From: Agrobacterium vaccinii
GTDB lineage: Bacteria > Pseudomonadota > Alphaproteobacteria > Rhizobiales > Rhizobiaceae
Assembly: GCF_021310995.1 (NCBI RefSeq)
Contig: NZ_CP054151.1
Span: forward strand, 372,001-436,000
DNA: 64,000 nt
Reading direction: 5' to 3'
Position numbers and translations under genes: made by a program. Under the pieces are notes generated by a model. The model was given only the letters and a program-made list of their open reading frames with translations, was not told the origin of the DNA and searched no databases. Every line of letters begins with the position of its first letter. Position 1 is the first letter of the stretch. Positions 1 to 8,334 of the stretch are shown piece after piece.

Positions 1-503
1 AAATCGCATCGAACGGAAACCGCTCGAACAGCCCATCGGCGATCATCTTCTGCGCTCCACTTGGCTTGCCGGACTCTTCGGCAGGCTGGAAGATCAGCGT
101 AACGGTGCCGTTGAAACGGCGGGTCTTGGCGAGATGTTGGGCGGCACCAAGAAGTACGGTCGTGTGACCATCATGACCGCAAGCATGCATTTTGCCCGGT
201 GTCTTGCTGGCGTAGGGCTTGCCGGTTTCTTCCAGAATGGGAAGCGCGTCCATATCCGCACGGATGGCGATACCCTTCTTGCTCTCGCCTACGCTCAACC
301 GTGCGACGACGCCGTGACCGCCGACGTTGCGCGTAACCTCATAGCCCCAGCTCTCGAGCTTTTCCGCCACGAAACGCGCGGTTTCCGCTTCTTCGAATGA
401 GAGTTCGGGATTGGCGTGAAGATGCTGTCGCGTCTCCACGAGTTCCTGTTCCATATCCTTGAAATCGGACACACGGGCAAAAGCATTGTCGAGCACGGTC
501 ATG
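1..503 (-). CDS. M20-family amidohydrolase (hippurate / N-acyl amino acid hydrolase type), C-terminus outside window
   Basis: Minus-strand reading from the ATG at 501-503 gives about 167 residues before the window edge. It contains the M20D metal motif HACGHDGHT followed by LIFQPAEE, as in hippurate hydrolases and IAA-amino acid hydrolases. These are cytoplasmic dinuclear metalloenzymes that cleave an acyl group from an amino acid. Family members are usually near 380-400 residues, so over half the protein is missing here. It is the last visible gene of the operon that runs leftward from 4185 and includes a polar amino-acid ABC transporter, which supports hydrolysis of an imported N-acyl amino acid. 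The exact substrate cannot be read from the sequence. Confidence 0.9.
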
Positions 504-549
504 GGAATTCCAATCGAGAAGGTGGTGCAGCACACTGGAAAAACTGGAA

Positions 550-578
550 CTATGCCCCGCATTTGAAGCGGGGCATAG
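550..578 (-). terminator. Hairpin with T-run between ATPase gene and M20 gene
   Basis: Perfect 11-bp stem (CTATGCCCCGC at 550-560 with its complement at 568-578) and a 7-base loop. In the minus-strand direction it is followed within a few bases by a run of five T. It sits after the stop of the ATPase gene and before the M20 start, so it would act as a rho-independent terminator or partial attenuator lowering M20 expression relative to the transporter. Confidence 0.7.
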
Positions 579-589
579 CGCAAATGGCA

Positions 590-1372
590 TCAAAGGAAGC
601 GTGACAGGAAGGCCTGGGTACGCGGGTGCTTCGGATTGCCGATCACCTCTTCCGGTGTTCCCATCTCCACGATATGGCCGCCATCCATGAAAACGACCCT
701 GTCAGCAGCTTCTTTAGCAAAGCCGATTTCATGCGTGACGACGATCATCGTCAGACCCTGGCGGGCCAGATCACGCATGGTGGACAGAACCTCACCCACC
801 AGTTCCGGGTCAAGCGCGGATGTCGGCTCATCGAACAACATCAGCTTAGGCTTGATGGCCAGCGCACGGGCAATCGCCACGCGCTGCTGCTGGCCGCCGG
901 AAAGCTGGCGAGGATAGTTATCCGCCTTGTCGGAAAGTCCAACCTTTTGCAACAACTCCCGCGCATAGGCCGTCGCCTGCGCCTTGCTTTCACCATGCAC
1001 GCCAACCGGCGCCTCGATGACATTCTGCAAGGCAGTCATATGCGGGTAAAGATTGAACTGCTGGAACACCATGCCGATGTTTCGCCGTTGCGCAGCAATG
1101 GCGTTGCCGGACAGTTTTTCCAGCTTGTTGTTCCTGAAGCGATATCCGATCTGCTCCCCATCGACCTCTATGGAGCCACGATTGATGGACTCCAGATGGT
1201 TGATGCAACGCAGGAACGTCGATTTTCCCGAGCCGGACGGACCGAGCACGACGACGACCTCGCCCGGATAGACGTCGAGGTCGATGCCCTTGAGGACTTC
1301 CAGTTGATCGAACGCCTTGTGGACATTGCGGGCCCGCACCAGTGGCTGCTTGATTGTGGATGCAGTGGTCAT
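590..1372 (-). CDS. Polar amino acid ABC transporter ATP-binding protein
   Basis: 260-residue ATPase of the HisP/GlnQ type. The Walker A motif GPSGSGKS is at residues 44-51, the signature LSGGQQQR is in mid-protein, and the Walker B region reads [19 protein letters not shown]. The length is normal for the family. It powers uptake through the permease encoded just upstream. Its ATG overlaps the permease stop as ATGA (1369-1372), implying translational coupling. No C-terminal regulatory domain is present. The family assignment is firm; the solute (an amino acid or a conjugate of one) is only inferred from the operon. Confidence 0.95.
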   Translation of the reverse strand: MTTASTIKQPLVRARNVHKAFDQLEVLKGIDLDVYPGEVVVVLGPSGSGKSTFLRCINHLESINRGSIEVDGEQIGYRFRNNKLEKLSGNAIAAQRRNIGMVFQQFNLYPHMTALQNVIEAPVGVHGESKAQATAYARELLQKVGLSDKADNYPRQLSGGQQQRVAIARALAIKPKLMLFDEPTSALDPELVGEVLSTMRDLARQGLTMIVVTHEIGFAKEAADRVVFMDGGHIVEMGTPEEVIGNPKHPRTQAFLSRFL

Positions 1373-2292
1373 GGGGTCGCCTCCTGCTGAACGGCTGGGG
1401 CCTGAGCCATCGCGGTGCGGCGGTCGCCTCTGCCGTAATAGCGCTCGATGTAACCCTGACCAATGTTGAGTACGGAGGTGATCAGCAGATACCAGATGAC
1501 GGCGACCATCAACATCGGGACGATTTCGAAGGTGCGGTTGTAGATCGACTGAACCGAATAAAGCAGATCGGCCATGGCGATAACGCTGACGAGCGATGTC
1601 GCCTTGATCATGCTGATAAGCTGGTTACCGGTTGGCGGGACGATGGAGCGCATGGCCTGCGGAATGATGATCCGCCACAGTGCGCGCGCCTTGGTCATCC
1701 CGAAAGCTTCTGCCGTCTCGGCCTGTCCTCTATCTACAGATAGAAGACCACCGCGAATGATTTCCGCCATATAGGCCGCTTCGTTGAGCGCAAGCCCCAC
1801 GATAGCAGCGGTCATCGGCGTGATGACGGAATTGGTCTCCCAGCTTACCAGCGTCGGCCCGAATGGGATGGCGATGGATATTTCTGGAAACAGGGTCGAC
1901 AGATTGTACCAGAAAATGAGCTGCACAAGCAGGGGCGTACCGCGGAAGAACCAGACGAACAGGCCAGATAGCGAGCTTGCCAGAACGTCTTGCGACATGC
2001 GCGCCACGGCCAGCAGCAAGCCCAGCACGACGCCAATCAGCATGGCCACGACCGTCAGCCCCAGGCTGACGGACAGGCCCTGCATGACGGTCGGGTCAAA
2101 GAAATATTGCGCAACGACCGGCCAGCCGAAATTCTCGTTATTGCCGACGATCCACGCGAAATTCGCGGCGATCAAGACGGTGATGAGCCACAGGGTGACC
2201 CGCCCGGTCTGAAAGGGGCGATGGGCATTTGCCACATCGCGCGGGTCCGCACCGTCGGAAGGCGGTGCGGTATGGGCAGGCGCCGCACTCAT
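1369..2292 (-). CDS. Polar amino acid ABC transporter permease
   Basis: 307-residue inner-membrane permease of the HisM/GlnP family. A 30-residue hydrophilic N-terminal leader precedes several hydrophobic segments. The EAA-type loop is seen as [19 protein letters not shown] followed by [25 protein letters not shown]. Only one permease gene is present, so the channel is presumably a homodimer. It overlaps the binding-protein gene by ATGA at 2289-2292 and the ATPase gene at 1369-1372. The substrate is not visible from the sequence. Confidence 0.93.
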   Translation of the reverse strand: MSAAPAHTAPPSDGADPRDVANAHRPFQTGRVTLWLITVLIAANFAWIVGNNENFGWPVVAQYFFDPTVMQGLSVSLGLTVVAMLIGVVLGLLLAVARMSQDVLASSLSGLFVWFFRGTPLLVQLIFWYNLSTLFPEISIAIPFGPTLVSWETNSVITPMTAAIVGLALNEAAYMAEIIRGGLLSVDRGQAETAEAFGMTKARALWRIIIPQAMRSIVPPTGNQLISMIKATSLVSVIAMADLLYSVQSIYNRTFEIVPMLMVAVIWYLLITSVLNIGQGYIERYYGRGDRRTAMAQAPAVQQEATP

Positions 2293-3179
2293 TTCTTTTC
2301 AACTCCCACCAGATTGATGCCGGGTGTTTTGATCGTGTTGTTCTCAAGGCCCCACTTTTTCATGATGGCATCGTAGGTGCCGTTATCGATGAGGATTTTA
2401 ACACCGTCGCGGAGGATTTCGCCGAGTGGCGACCCCTTTGGCACGACAGCGCCCTGGAACAGATCGTCGAAACCGTTCTTCTCACCGACGCCGGTCAGTT
2501 CAAGCTGTCCGTTCGCCTGCGAGACGAAATAGGTCAGTGGGGCCTGCGAGGAGAAGAACGCGTCTGCGCGCTTGGAGCGCACCGCCAGAATGGAACTTGG
2601 CTGGTCGGTGTAGGACTGAACTTCGACCGGCTTCTTGCCGTCAGCGGCGCACTTTTCCACCTGCGCCTTGATGACCTTTTCAGCCGAGCCGCCCGCCATC
2701 ACAGCGATGCGGTTGCCGCAGGCCGTATCCAGCGAGACGATGCCCTTGGGATTGCCCTTCTGGACTGCGAAGACGACAAATTCCTGCACCCAGTCCACGA
2801 AGTCATTGGCTTCCTGGCGGGTCTTGAAATCGCCTACCGGGCCGAATGCGAACTGGTAGCGCCCGGAATTGACGCCGGACAGCAGAGCTGGAAGCCCTCC
2901 TACAGTCGCATGCTCGATTTTCACGCCCAGCAATTGGCCCAGTGCTTCGGTGAGATCGGCGCTGGCGCCTGTCAGTTCTGTGCCAGTGACAATTTCGTAG
3001 GGAGGAAAGGAGCCGTTGTTGACAGATATCATCTTGCCATCGGTGCGGATTTTCTCCGGCAGGCGGGCGCTCAGTTCCTTGTTGACGGTCTGTTGCGGAA
3101 TGGCGGCGTCCTGAGCCATTGCCGGCATGGCCAGCAAAACGGCAAGGGCAGCAACGGAAGCGGTGAGTTTCGAGTGCAT
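2289..3179 (-). CDS. Polar amino acid ABC transporter substrate-binding protein
   Basis: 296-residue periplasmic binding protein of solute-binding family 3. I chose the ATG at 3177-3179 because AAGGGGAAT lies just upstream and it gives a clean signal peptide (MHSKLTASVAALAVLLAMPAMA, cleavage near residue 22). A longer in-frame reading to 3239 adds residues with no secretory character. The mature part shows the family-3 pattern (SVNNGSFPPYEI, DLTEALGQLLGVKIE, NDFVDWVQEFVV). It delivers solute to the permease with which it overlaps by 4 bases. The 43-bp gap to the preceding gene argues for a common transcript. Confidence 0.93.
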   Translation of the reverse strand: MHSKLTASVAALAVLLAMPAMAQDAAIPQQTVNKELSARLPEKIRTDGKMISVNNGSFPPYEIVTGTELTGASADLTEALGQLLGVKIEHATVGGLPALLSGVNSGRYQFAFGPVGDFKTRQEANDFVDWVQEFVVFAVQKGNPKGIVSLDTACGNRIAVMAGGSAEKVIKAQVEKCAADGKKPVEVQSYTDQPSSILAVRSKRADAFFSSQAPLTYFVSQANGQLELTGVGEKNGFDDLFQGAVVPKGSPLGEILRDGVKILIDNGTYDAIMKKWGLENNTIKTPGINLVGVEKK

Positions 3180-3222
3180 GGTATTCCCCTTTTTATGGTT
3201 CAACTCGGAAAGTTCGAACGGG

Positions 3223-4185
3223 TCAGTGACCCGAAGCATGGTTTGGAAACAAATCTGCGGGCGACAGAAGACGCGGCAGAATTTTCTGCTCGTAGAGTTC
3301 CAGCGTAAAATCGGCGATCATCTTCTCGTTCGCCTCAAAGCCATTAACGTTCCACGAAGGAGAAAGATCGGCAGCGCAACGGCGTAGCTCATCAATCATC
3401 CACGGGGTGGTATCGGCATATTTCTCACGCTTTTCCAGCCACATGCGTTGGGATGCATCCAGAAGCTCGCTCAACTCGTCCATAATCCACGGATGTTCGC
3501 GCACGATCTCGGCTTTAAAGCCGATCAGATGCATGCCCGGCACGTAACCGACATCGTTAAAGTAATCGACTTCGGCGGAACGGTAGTCGTCCAGAACCTG
3601 TCTCAATGCTGAATCCTGATCGAAGAACCCCTTCGGCATAAAAGGCGTAAACACGGCGTCCAGACCGCCATCCAGAAGTAGATCGACCATTGGACGCTCG
3701 CCAGGGGCGGCCTCGATGCGACCGGGGCGACCGAAACCATCAAGGCGATCGGTAATCGGATGTGCTTCGGTAAGACGCCCAGCATACCACATCGCGTCTT
3801 CCACACCGACGCCTTCACGGCGAATGGCAGCGCGGGTCCACGTATTGCCGGAATCTCGCCAACCAGTCACGCCGATCTTCTTGCCTGCCAGATCGGAGAG
3901 CTGGCGAATAGAACTTGCCTTGCTGGTGATGATGCAGCGGTGACGGAAGCCGCGCATGATAAAGTTGGGCATGCCGATGACGCTCTCGTCACCATCATGG
4001 CGCATCTGTGCATAACGGCTGAACGATGTTTCTGCGGCATCGTAAGCGGCTTCATTCGCGACGCTGGAGACGAGCGTGCCGACACGGTCGACTTTCACAT
4101 TGAGGCGTGGCGAAGACACATCTCCGAGGATCAACGGGGTCATGTAGTCCCAGTCGCGGAGGGCGAGGCGAAGCGTTACAGTCAT
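3223..4185 (-). CDS. NMT1/SsuA-fold protein resembling 4,5-dihydroxyphthalate decarboxylase
   Basis: 320 residues with no signal peptide: the protein begins MTVTLRLALRDWDYMTPLI, so it should stay in the cytoplasm. The fold signature is that of periplasmic-binding-like proteins of the NMT1/SsuA group (DLAGKKIGVTGWRDSGNTW). The C-terminal pattern (WMIDELRRCAADLSPSWNVNG, then LELYEQKILPRLLSPADLF) resembles 4,5-dihydroxyphthalate decarboxylases, a cytoplasmic branch of the same fold. It is the first gene of the leftward operon and diverges from the MocR gene. Either a decarboxylase or an unusual solute receptor is possible. The absence of a leader favours the enzyme reading. Confidence 0.65.
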   Translation of the reverse strand: MTVTLRLALRDWDYMTPLILGDVSSPRLNVKVDRVGTLVSSVANEAAYDAAETSFSRYAQMRHDGDESVIGMPNFIMRGFRHRCIITSKASSIRQLSDLAGKKIGVTGWRDSGNTWTRAAIRREGVGVEDAMWYAGRLTEAHPITDRLDGFGRPGRIEAAPGERPMVDLLLDGGLDAVFTPFMPKGFFDQDSALRQVLDDYRSAEVDYFNDVGYVPGMHLIGFKAEIVREHPWIMDELSELLDASQRMWLEKREKYADTTPWMIDELRRCAADLSPSWNVNGFEANEKMIADFTLELYEQKILPRLLSPADLFPNHASGH

Positions 4186-4220
4186 GCTTGATGCTCACAA
4201 AAAATCTCGATAACGAAAAG

Positions 4221-4272
4221 TTAAATGTTCAAATTACAAACATCAAATGTTATTACGTTATTGAACATTTAA
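4221..4272. promoter_or_regulatory. Long inverted repeat, candidate MocR operator A
   Basis: Perfect 12-bp arms TTAAATGTTCAA (4221-4232) and TTGAACATTTAA (4261-4272) separated by 28 bp. A second small dyad AACAT-caa-ATGTT (4239-4251) lies inside. It fills the divergent gap between the gene starting at 4185 (minus) and the regulator starting at 4284 (plus). The same architecture recurs at 5698-5749. Assignment to MocR is an inference from position. Confidence 0.65.
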
Positions 4273-4283
4273 AGGCAAAAATT

Positions 4284-5612
4284 ATGAGCACCCCCTATTC
4301 CGCCCGCTGGCTTGCTGAAAAAATAGCCGATCGCACCATCCGTGGTATCGCGCTGGAGACGAGCGCGCTGATCCGCGCAGGCGTGTTGCCCGTGGGAACG
4401 CGTATGCCGTCCATCCGCGATCTGGCGTACGAGCTGGGGATAAGCCCGGCGACATTATCCGAAGCATGGGCAGACCTGCGACGTCACAAGATTATAACCG
4501 GTCGAGGGCGAAACGGCACATGGGTCAGCGGCGACAGCTTCATCGCCAAGCCGGAGCGCTTTGCCAGCGCGGGCAATTACGGACCCGACGCACTCGATCT
4601 GACGTTGGCCGTGCCGGACACCTCGCTTCTGCCACCGCTTGCAGAGGCTCTCGCCCACGCAGCGACTGTGGACAAGCTGAATGACTACGAGCGCTCACGC
4701 ATCATTCCTGAACTCCACGATGCCGCTTCGAAGCGCTGGCCCTATGAGCCCGAGGCGTTTCTGGTCACCAACGGCGGCTACAATGCCGTCTATACCGCCA
4801 TTCGCGCCCTCGTGCCGCCCGGCTCCGCCATAGCCATCGAAAACCCCACGGCAATGCGTCTTCTGGATATTCTGGAGGACTTCGGCGTCAAGATCATTCC
4901 CGTCCTGTGCGATGAACAGGGACCGACACCCGCTTCACTTCATGCAGCCCTCAAGGCGCGACCGGCAGCATTCCTGTATCAACCCCGGCTTCATTCCGTC
5001 ACCGGCCAAACCGTCAGCCCGGAGCGCATGTCTGAACTGGGCGATGTACTTTCCGGCAGCGCGACCTTGATCATCGAGGACGATGGCTTGGGCGACATAT
5101 CGGAAGCAAAGGCGCACTCCCTGGGCAAGCGTTTTCCCGAGCGGACCATCCATATCCTGTCTTACTCCAAAACGCTGGGACCCGACCTGCGGCTGGCCAT
5201 CCTTTCCAGCTCGGCCATCATTGTCGAGCAAATCCAGTCCTATCGCGCCTTCAGCGCCGGATGGACAAGCCGTGTGCTGCAGGGAGCAACCGCATGGCTT
5301 CTGCGCAATCCAGATAGCTGGAAAACGATGGCAAAGGCGCGCGCCACCTATCAACAGCGCCGCGATGGGTTGGCGGATGCGCTGCGGGCACGGGGCGTGG
5401 AAACGCGTCCCGGCAGCGGCCTCTGTCTCTGGTTGCCGGTTGCGTCAGAACCCTTTGCCACGGTCACGCTTGCCGCACGCAACATTGCCATCAATCCAGG
5501 CCGAAAGTTCACGCTCCTGCCCGGTGACCATATTCGCATCGCCACCTCCACACTCTTGCAGGATAAATGGGACAGCGTGGCGGATGCGGTCGCGCTCGCC
5601 AATCAGCTGTGA
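4284..5612 (+). CDS. MocR/PdxR-type transcriptional regulator (GntR HTH fused to aminotransferase-like domain)
   Basis: 442 residues from the ATG at 4284. A GntR-type winged helix spans residues 15-80 (PVGTRMPSIRDLAYELGISPATLSEAW), followed by a fold-type-I aminotransferase-like domain. The predicted PLP lysine is K296 in SYSKTLGPDLRLA, and an EDDG aspartate lies near 266. The family binds PLP and an amine-type effector and often controls divergent genes. It is flanked left by an amino-acid transport/hydrolase operon and right by a dipeptide-type transport/hydrolase operon, and matching inverted repeats lie on both sides of it. A longer upstream in-frame reading from 4107 would run through the inverted repeat and is rejected. 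Confidence 0.92.
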   Translation: MSTPYSARWLAEKIADRTIRGIALETSALIRAGVLPVGTRMPSIRDLAYELGISPATLSEAWADLRRHKIITGRGRNGTWVSGDSFIAKPERFASAGNYGPDALDLTLAVPDTSLLPPLAEALAHAATVDKLNDYERSRIIPELHDAASKRWPYEPEAFLVTNGGYNAVYTAIRALVPPGSAIAIENPTAMRLLDILEDFGVKIIPVLCDEQGPTPASLHAALKARPAAFLYQPRLHSVTGQTVSPERMSELGDVLSGSATLIIEDDGLGDISEAKAHSLGKRFPERTIHILSYSKTLGPDLRLAILSSSAIIVEQIQSYRAFSAGWTSRVLQGATAWLLRNPDSWKTMAKARATYQQRRDGLADALRARGVETRPGSGLCLWLPVASEPFATVTLAARNIAINPGRKFTLLPGDHIRIATSTLLQDKWDSVADAVALANQL

Positions 5613-5681
5613 CCGGGTGCGCACGGCCGCACTTCTCATCCCCTTAAATTAGCAATTATGCACAACGGCGTTCCGACGCGA

Positions 5682-5709
5682 TTGACAGCCCGTCTCATTT
5701 AGATATTCT
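5682..5709 (+). promoter_or_regulatory. Candidate sigma-70 promoter of the dipeptide-type transport operon
   Basis: TTGACA (5682-5687) and TATTCT (5704-5709) are separated by 16 bp. They stand 55 bases upstream of the binding-protein start. The -10 region is covered by the left arm of the inverted repeat at 5698-5749, which would allow direct repression or repositioning of polymerase. Confidence 0.55.
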
Positions 5710-5749
5710 GTTATAAAGTCTTACATAACATAATAATGGAACATCTAAA
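5698..5749. promoter_or_regulatory. Long inverted repeat, candidate MocR operator B
   Basis: Arms TTTAGATATTCT (5698-5709) and GGAACATCTAAA (5738-5749) match in 10 of 12 positions when one is reverse-complemented, with a 28-bp spacer. The half-site GAACATCTAAA resembles GAACATTTAA of the repeat at 4221-4272, and arm length and spacer are identical to that repeat. Confidence 0.62.
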
Positions 5750-5764
5750 AACCGGGAGCTTCGC

Positions 5765-7294
5765 ATGAGACTCAAGCTAGCATTTCTGATCGCCACAGCA
5801 TTGATATCCGCCCCCACTCTTCTTTCAGCACAGGAAAAGGGTGGCGTCATCAACGTCGCAACGATTGGCGAGCCGCCGACACTCGACCCCATGGCATCAA
5901 CGGCTGACCTTGTCGGCATCGTCACACAGCATATTTTCGAGACGCTCTACACCTTCTACAAGGACTGGAAGCCGACACCGCTTCTGGCCGAAAGCCTGCC
6001 GGAGATCAGTGCCGACGGCAAAACCTACACAATCAAGCTTCGGTCCGGCATCAAGTTCCATGACGGTTCCGATATGGCCTCCGACGACGTCGTCGCCTCC
6101 CTTAACCGCTGGGTGAAAGTCGCCTCTCGCGGCAAGCAGGCCGCATCCTTCTTCGACAAGATCGAAGCGACCGATCCGATGACGGTCACCATTACGTTGA
6201 AGCAGCCGTATGCGCCGCTCGTCTCGCTTCTCGCCTTCAACAATTCGGCAGCCATTGTCCTGCCTGCGGAAAAGCAGGATGAGCCGATGAAGGAGTTTAT
6301 CGGCACCGGTCCCTATATGCTGAAAGAGCGCAAGGCAGACCAATATATCCAGCTCGTGCGTTTTGATGGCTACAAGTCCCGGGAAGGCGACAGCAACGGT
6401 TATGGTGGCGCGCGCCATCAGTATCTCGATGAAATCCGGTTCGTCCCGGTGCCGGATGCGAACACCCGCGTAGAGGCTGCGGTCTCCGGGCAATACGACT
6501 ATGTCGATAGCCTGCCGGTTGAATCCTTCGACAAGGTCAAGTCGTCGTCCGTCACCGAGCCTGTCGTCCTGAAGCCGTTCGGCTATCCGGTCTTCGTATT
6601 CAACACGGCGGAAGGTGTGGCCAAGGATGTGGCTATGCGCAAGGCCATCCGTCAGGCGCTGAACATGGAAGACATGTTGGCCGCCGCTTTCGGCAGCACG
6701 GATTTCTACACCGTCGATGGCGATATTTATCCTAAGAACTACGTCTGGAACACCGATGCCGGTGTCGAGGGCGCATACAATCTTGCAGACCCGGAAGGTG
6801 CCGCCGAAGCTGCCAAGGCCGCGGGCTATGACGGGCAAAAGCCCATCCGCATTCTCACCAGCCGCCAGTATGAATTCCATTACAAGATGGCGCAGGTCGC
6901 TGCGGAATATCTTAAACTCGCCGGCTTCAAAGTTGATCTTCAGGTCGTGGACTGGGCAACATTGACCCAGCGCCGTGCCGATAAGGCTCTGTGGGACATC
7001 TACATCACCCACAGCCCCTTCCTGCCGGAACCGGCACTGATCGGTTCGCTCGCGCCGACCTCTCCCGGCTGGTGGGACACGCCTTTGCGCAAACAGACGG
7101 TCGAGGCTTTCTCCGCCGAATCCGATCCGCAAAAGCGGGTCGCGCTTTGGGCCGATGTTCAAAAAGCCATGTATGAGGAAATTCCCTACATGAAGATCGG
7201 CGACTTCAACGGACTGACGGCCAAGGCAAAGAAGGTCGAGGGTGTCGACCCGGCTCCATGGCCGTATTTCTGGAATGCATCCATCACGAAGTAA
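5765..7294 (+). CDS. Dipeptide/opine-type ABC transporter substrate-binding protein (family 5)
   Basis: 509-residue periplasmic receptor of the DppA/OppA family. The signal peptide is MRLKLAFLIATALISAPTLLSA, cleaved near residue 22. The family-5 entry motif TLDPMASTADLVGIV is followed by FETLYTF and later LRSGIKFHDGSDMASDDVV. The length is typical. RBS GGGAG stands 6 bases before the ATG. It heads an operon with two permeases, a metallohydrolase, a RidA protein, a SelA-like enzyme and a double ATPase. The family carries peptides, opines, nickel or glycosides. The downstream enzymes suggest a conjugated amino-acid-like compound. Confidence 0.93.
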   Translation: MRLKLAFLIATALISAPTLLSAQEKGGVINVATIGEPPTLDPMASTADLVGIVTQHIFETLYTFYKDWKPTPLLAESLPEISADGKTYTIKLRSGIKFHDGSDMASDDVVASLNRWVKVASRGKQAASFFDKIEATDPMTVTITLKQPYAPLVSLLAFNNSAAIVLPAEKQDEPMKEFIGTGPYMLKERKADQYIQLVRFDGYKSREGDSNGYGGARHQYLDEIRFVPVPDANTRVEAAVSGQYDYVDSLPVESFDKVKSSSVTEPVVLKPFGYPVFVFNTAEGVAKDVAMRKAIRQALNMEDMLAAAFGSTDFYTVDGDIYPKNYVWNTDAGVEGAYNLADPEGAAEAAKAAGYDGQKPIRILTSRQYEFHYKMAQVAAEYLKLAGFKVDLQVVDWATLTQRRADKALWDIYITHSPFLPEPALIGSLAPTSPGWWDTPLRKQTVEAFSAESDPQKRVALWADVQKAMYEEIPYMKIGDFNGLTAKAKKVEGVDPAPWPYFWNASITK

Positions 7295-7312
7295 CCCTTT
7301 TCGATCGTGCAC

Positions 7313-7336
7313 GGATGCCGCTTTGCGGCGGCATCC
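7313..7336 (+). other. Intergenic hairpin between binding-protein and permease genes
   Basis: Perfect 9-bp stem GGATGCCGC (7313-7321) / GCGGCATCC (7328-7336) with a 6-base loop, in the 85-bp gap after the binding-protein stop. There is no clear T-run, so an mRNA-stabilising or processing structure is more likely than a full terminator. Confidence 0.65.
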
Positions 7337-7379
7337 GGCTTCGAAAGTGGTCCTTTCTGGAGCATGGAAAGAGAAATAG

Positions 7380-8321
7380 ATGATCCGTTACATTCTTCAG
7401 CGCCTGTTCGGCATGATCGTCGTGATGTTCCTCGTCGTGACAATCGTCTTCGTCATCGTGCGCGTAACTCCGGGTGATCCCGCCGCCGTCATGCTCGGCC
7501 CGGATGCGTCCGCTCAGGACATTGCCGATCTGCGCATGCGGCTGGGGCTCGATCAATCACTTGTCGTGCAATATCTGCTCTATCTCGGCCAGATGCTGAA
7601 GGGTGATCTCGGACAATCCATTTTTCTCAACATGCCCGTTACCTCGGCGCTGCTGGATCGTGCCGAGCCCACCTTTTTCCTGACGATCTTCTCGCTCGCC
7701 ATCGCCACCATCATCGCGCTGCCCATCGGCATTTACGCGGCCTATCGCCGTGGCTCTTTCGTCGACCAGGCCGCGACCACTATCGCCATGCTGGCTGCAA
7801 GCATTCCGAGTTTCTGGCTTGGCCTCATTCTCATGCAGTTTTTTGCCGTGCGGCTGAACATCTTCCCTGTTTCGGGCTATGGCGGTCCGGGCGCGAGCTT
7901 CGCGGAGCGCATGTATCACCTGACGCTTCCCGCCTTTGCGCTCGGCATCGTCTCCTCGGCGCTCATTCTACGGTTTACCCGCGCATCCATGCTTGACGTG
8001 CTGGGTGACGATTACATCCGCACGGCGCGCGCCAAGGGTCTGGTCGAACGCCGCGTCATTCTCAAACATGCATTGAAAAACGCGCTGATCCCGATCCTCA
8101 CGGTAATCGGTCTCACCGCCGCCGTGCTGATCTCCGGCGCCGTCGTGACCGAAACCGTCTTCGGCCTGCCGGGTGTCGGAAGTCTCGTGGTGTCAGCCGT
8201 TCTGCGCCGGGATTATCCCGTCATCCAGGGAGCTCTGCTGGTGATTGCCGCGCTCTACGTCCTCATCAATTTCGCAATCGATATGCTGTATCTGGCGATC
8301 GATCCGCGTGTTCGTTATTAA
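7380..8321 (+). CDS. Dipeptide-type ABC transporter permease (DppB family)
   Basis: 313-residue inner-membrane permease with the characteristic start MIRYILQRLFGMIVVMFLVV and the loop RVTPGDPAAVMLG. The C-terminal half contains YIRTARAKGLVERRVILKHALKNALIP, the conserved coupling-helix region, followed by VVTETVFGLPGVGSLVV. The family has about six membrane spans. The following permease gene begins 13 bases after its stop. It forms the heterodimeric channel with that second permease. Confidence 0.95.
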   Translation: MIRYILQRLFGMIVVMFLVVTIVFVIVRVTPGDPAAVMLGPDASAQDIADLRMRLGLDQSLVVQYLLYLGQMLKGDLGQSIFLNMPVTSALLDRAEPTFFLTIFSLAIATIIALPIGIYAAYRRGSFVDQAATTIAMLAASIPSFWLGLILMQFFAVRLNIFPVSGYGGPGASFAERMYHLTLPAFALGIVSSALILRFTRASMLDVLGDDYIRTARAKGLVERRVILKHALKNALIPILTVIGLTAAVLISGAVVTETVFGLPGVGSLVVSAVLRRDYPVIQGALLVIAALYVLINFAIDMLYLAIDPRVRY

Positions 8322-8334
8322 GGGGGCGCGACAG

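Noticed and set aside
5897..7312. 471-codon minus-strand frame opposite the dipeptide-type binding-protein gene
   Set aside because: Shadow of a family-5 receptor gene with signal peptide and ribosome site; histidine/arginine-rich nonsense translation.
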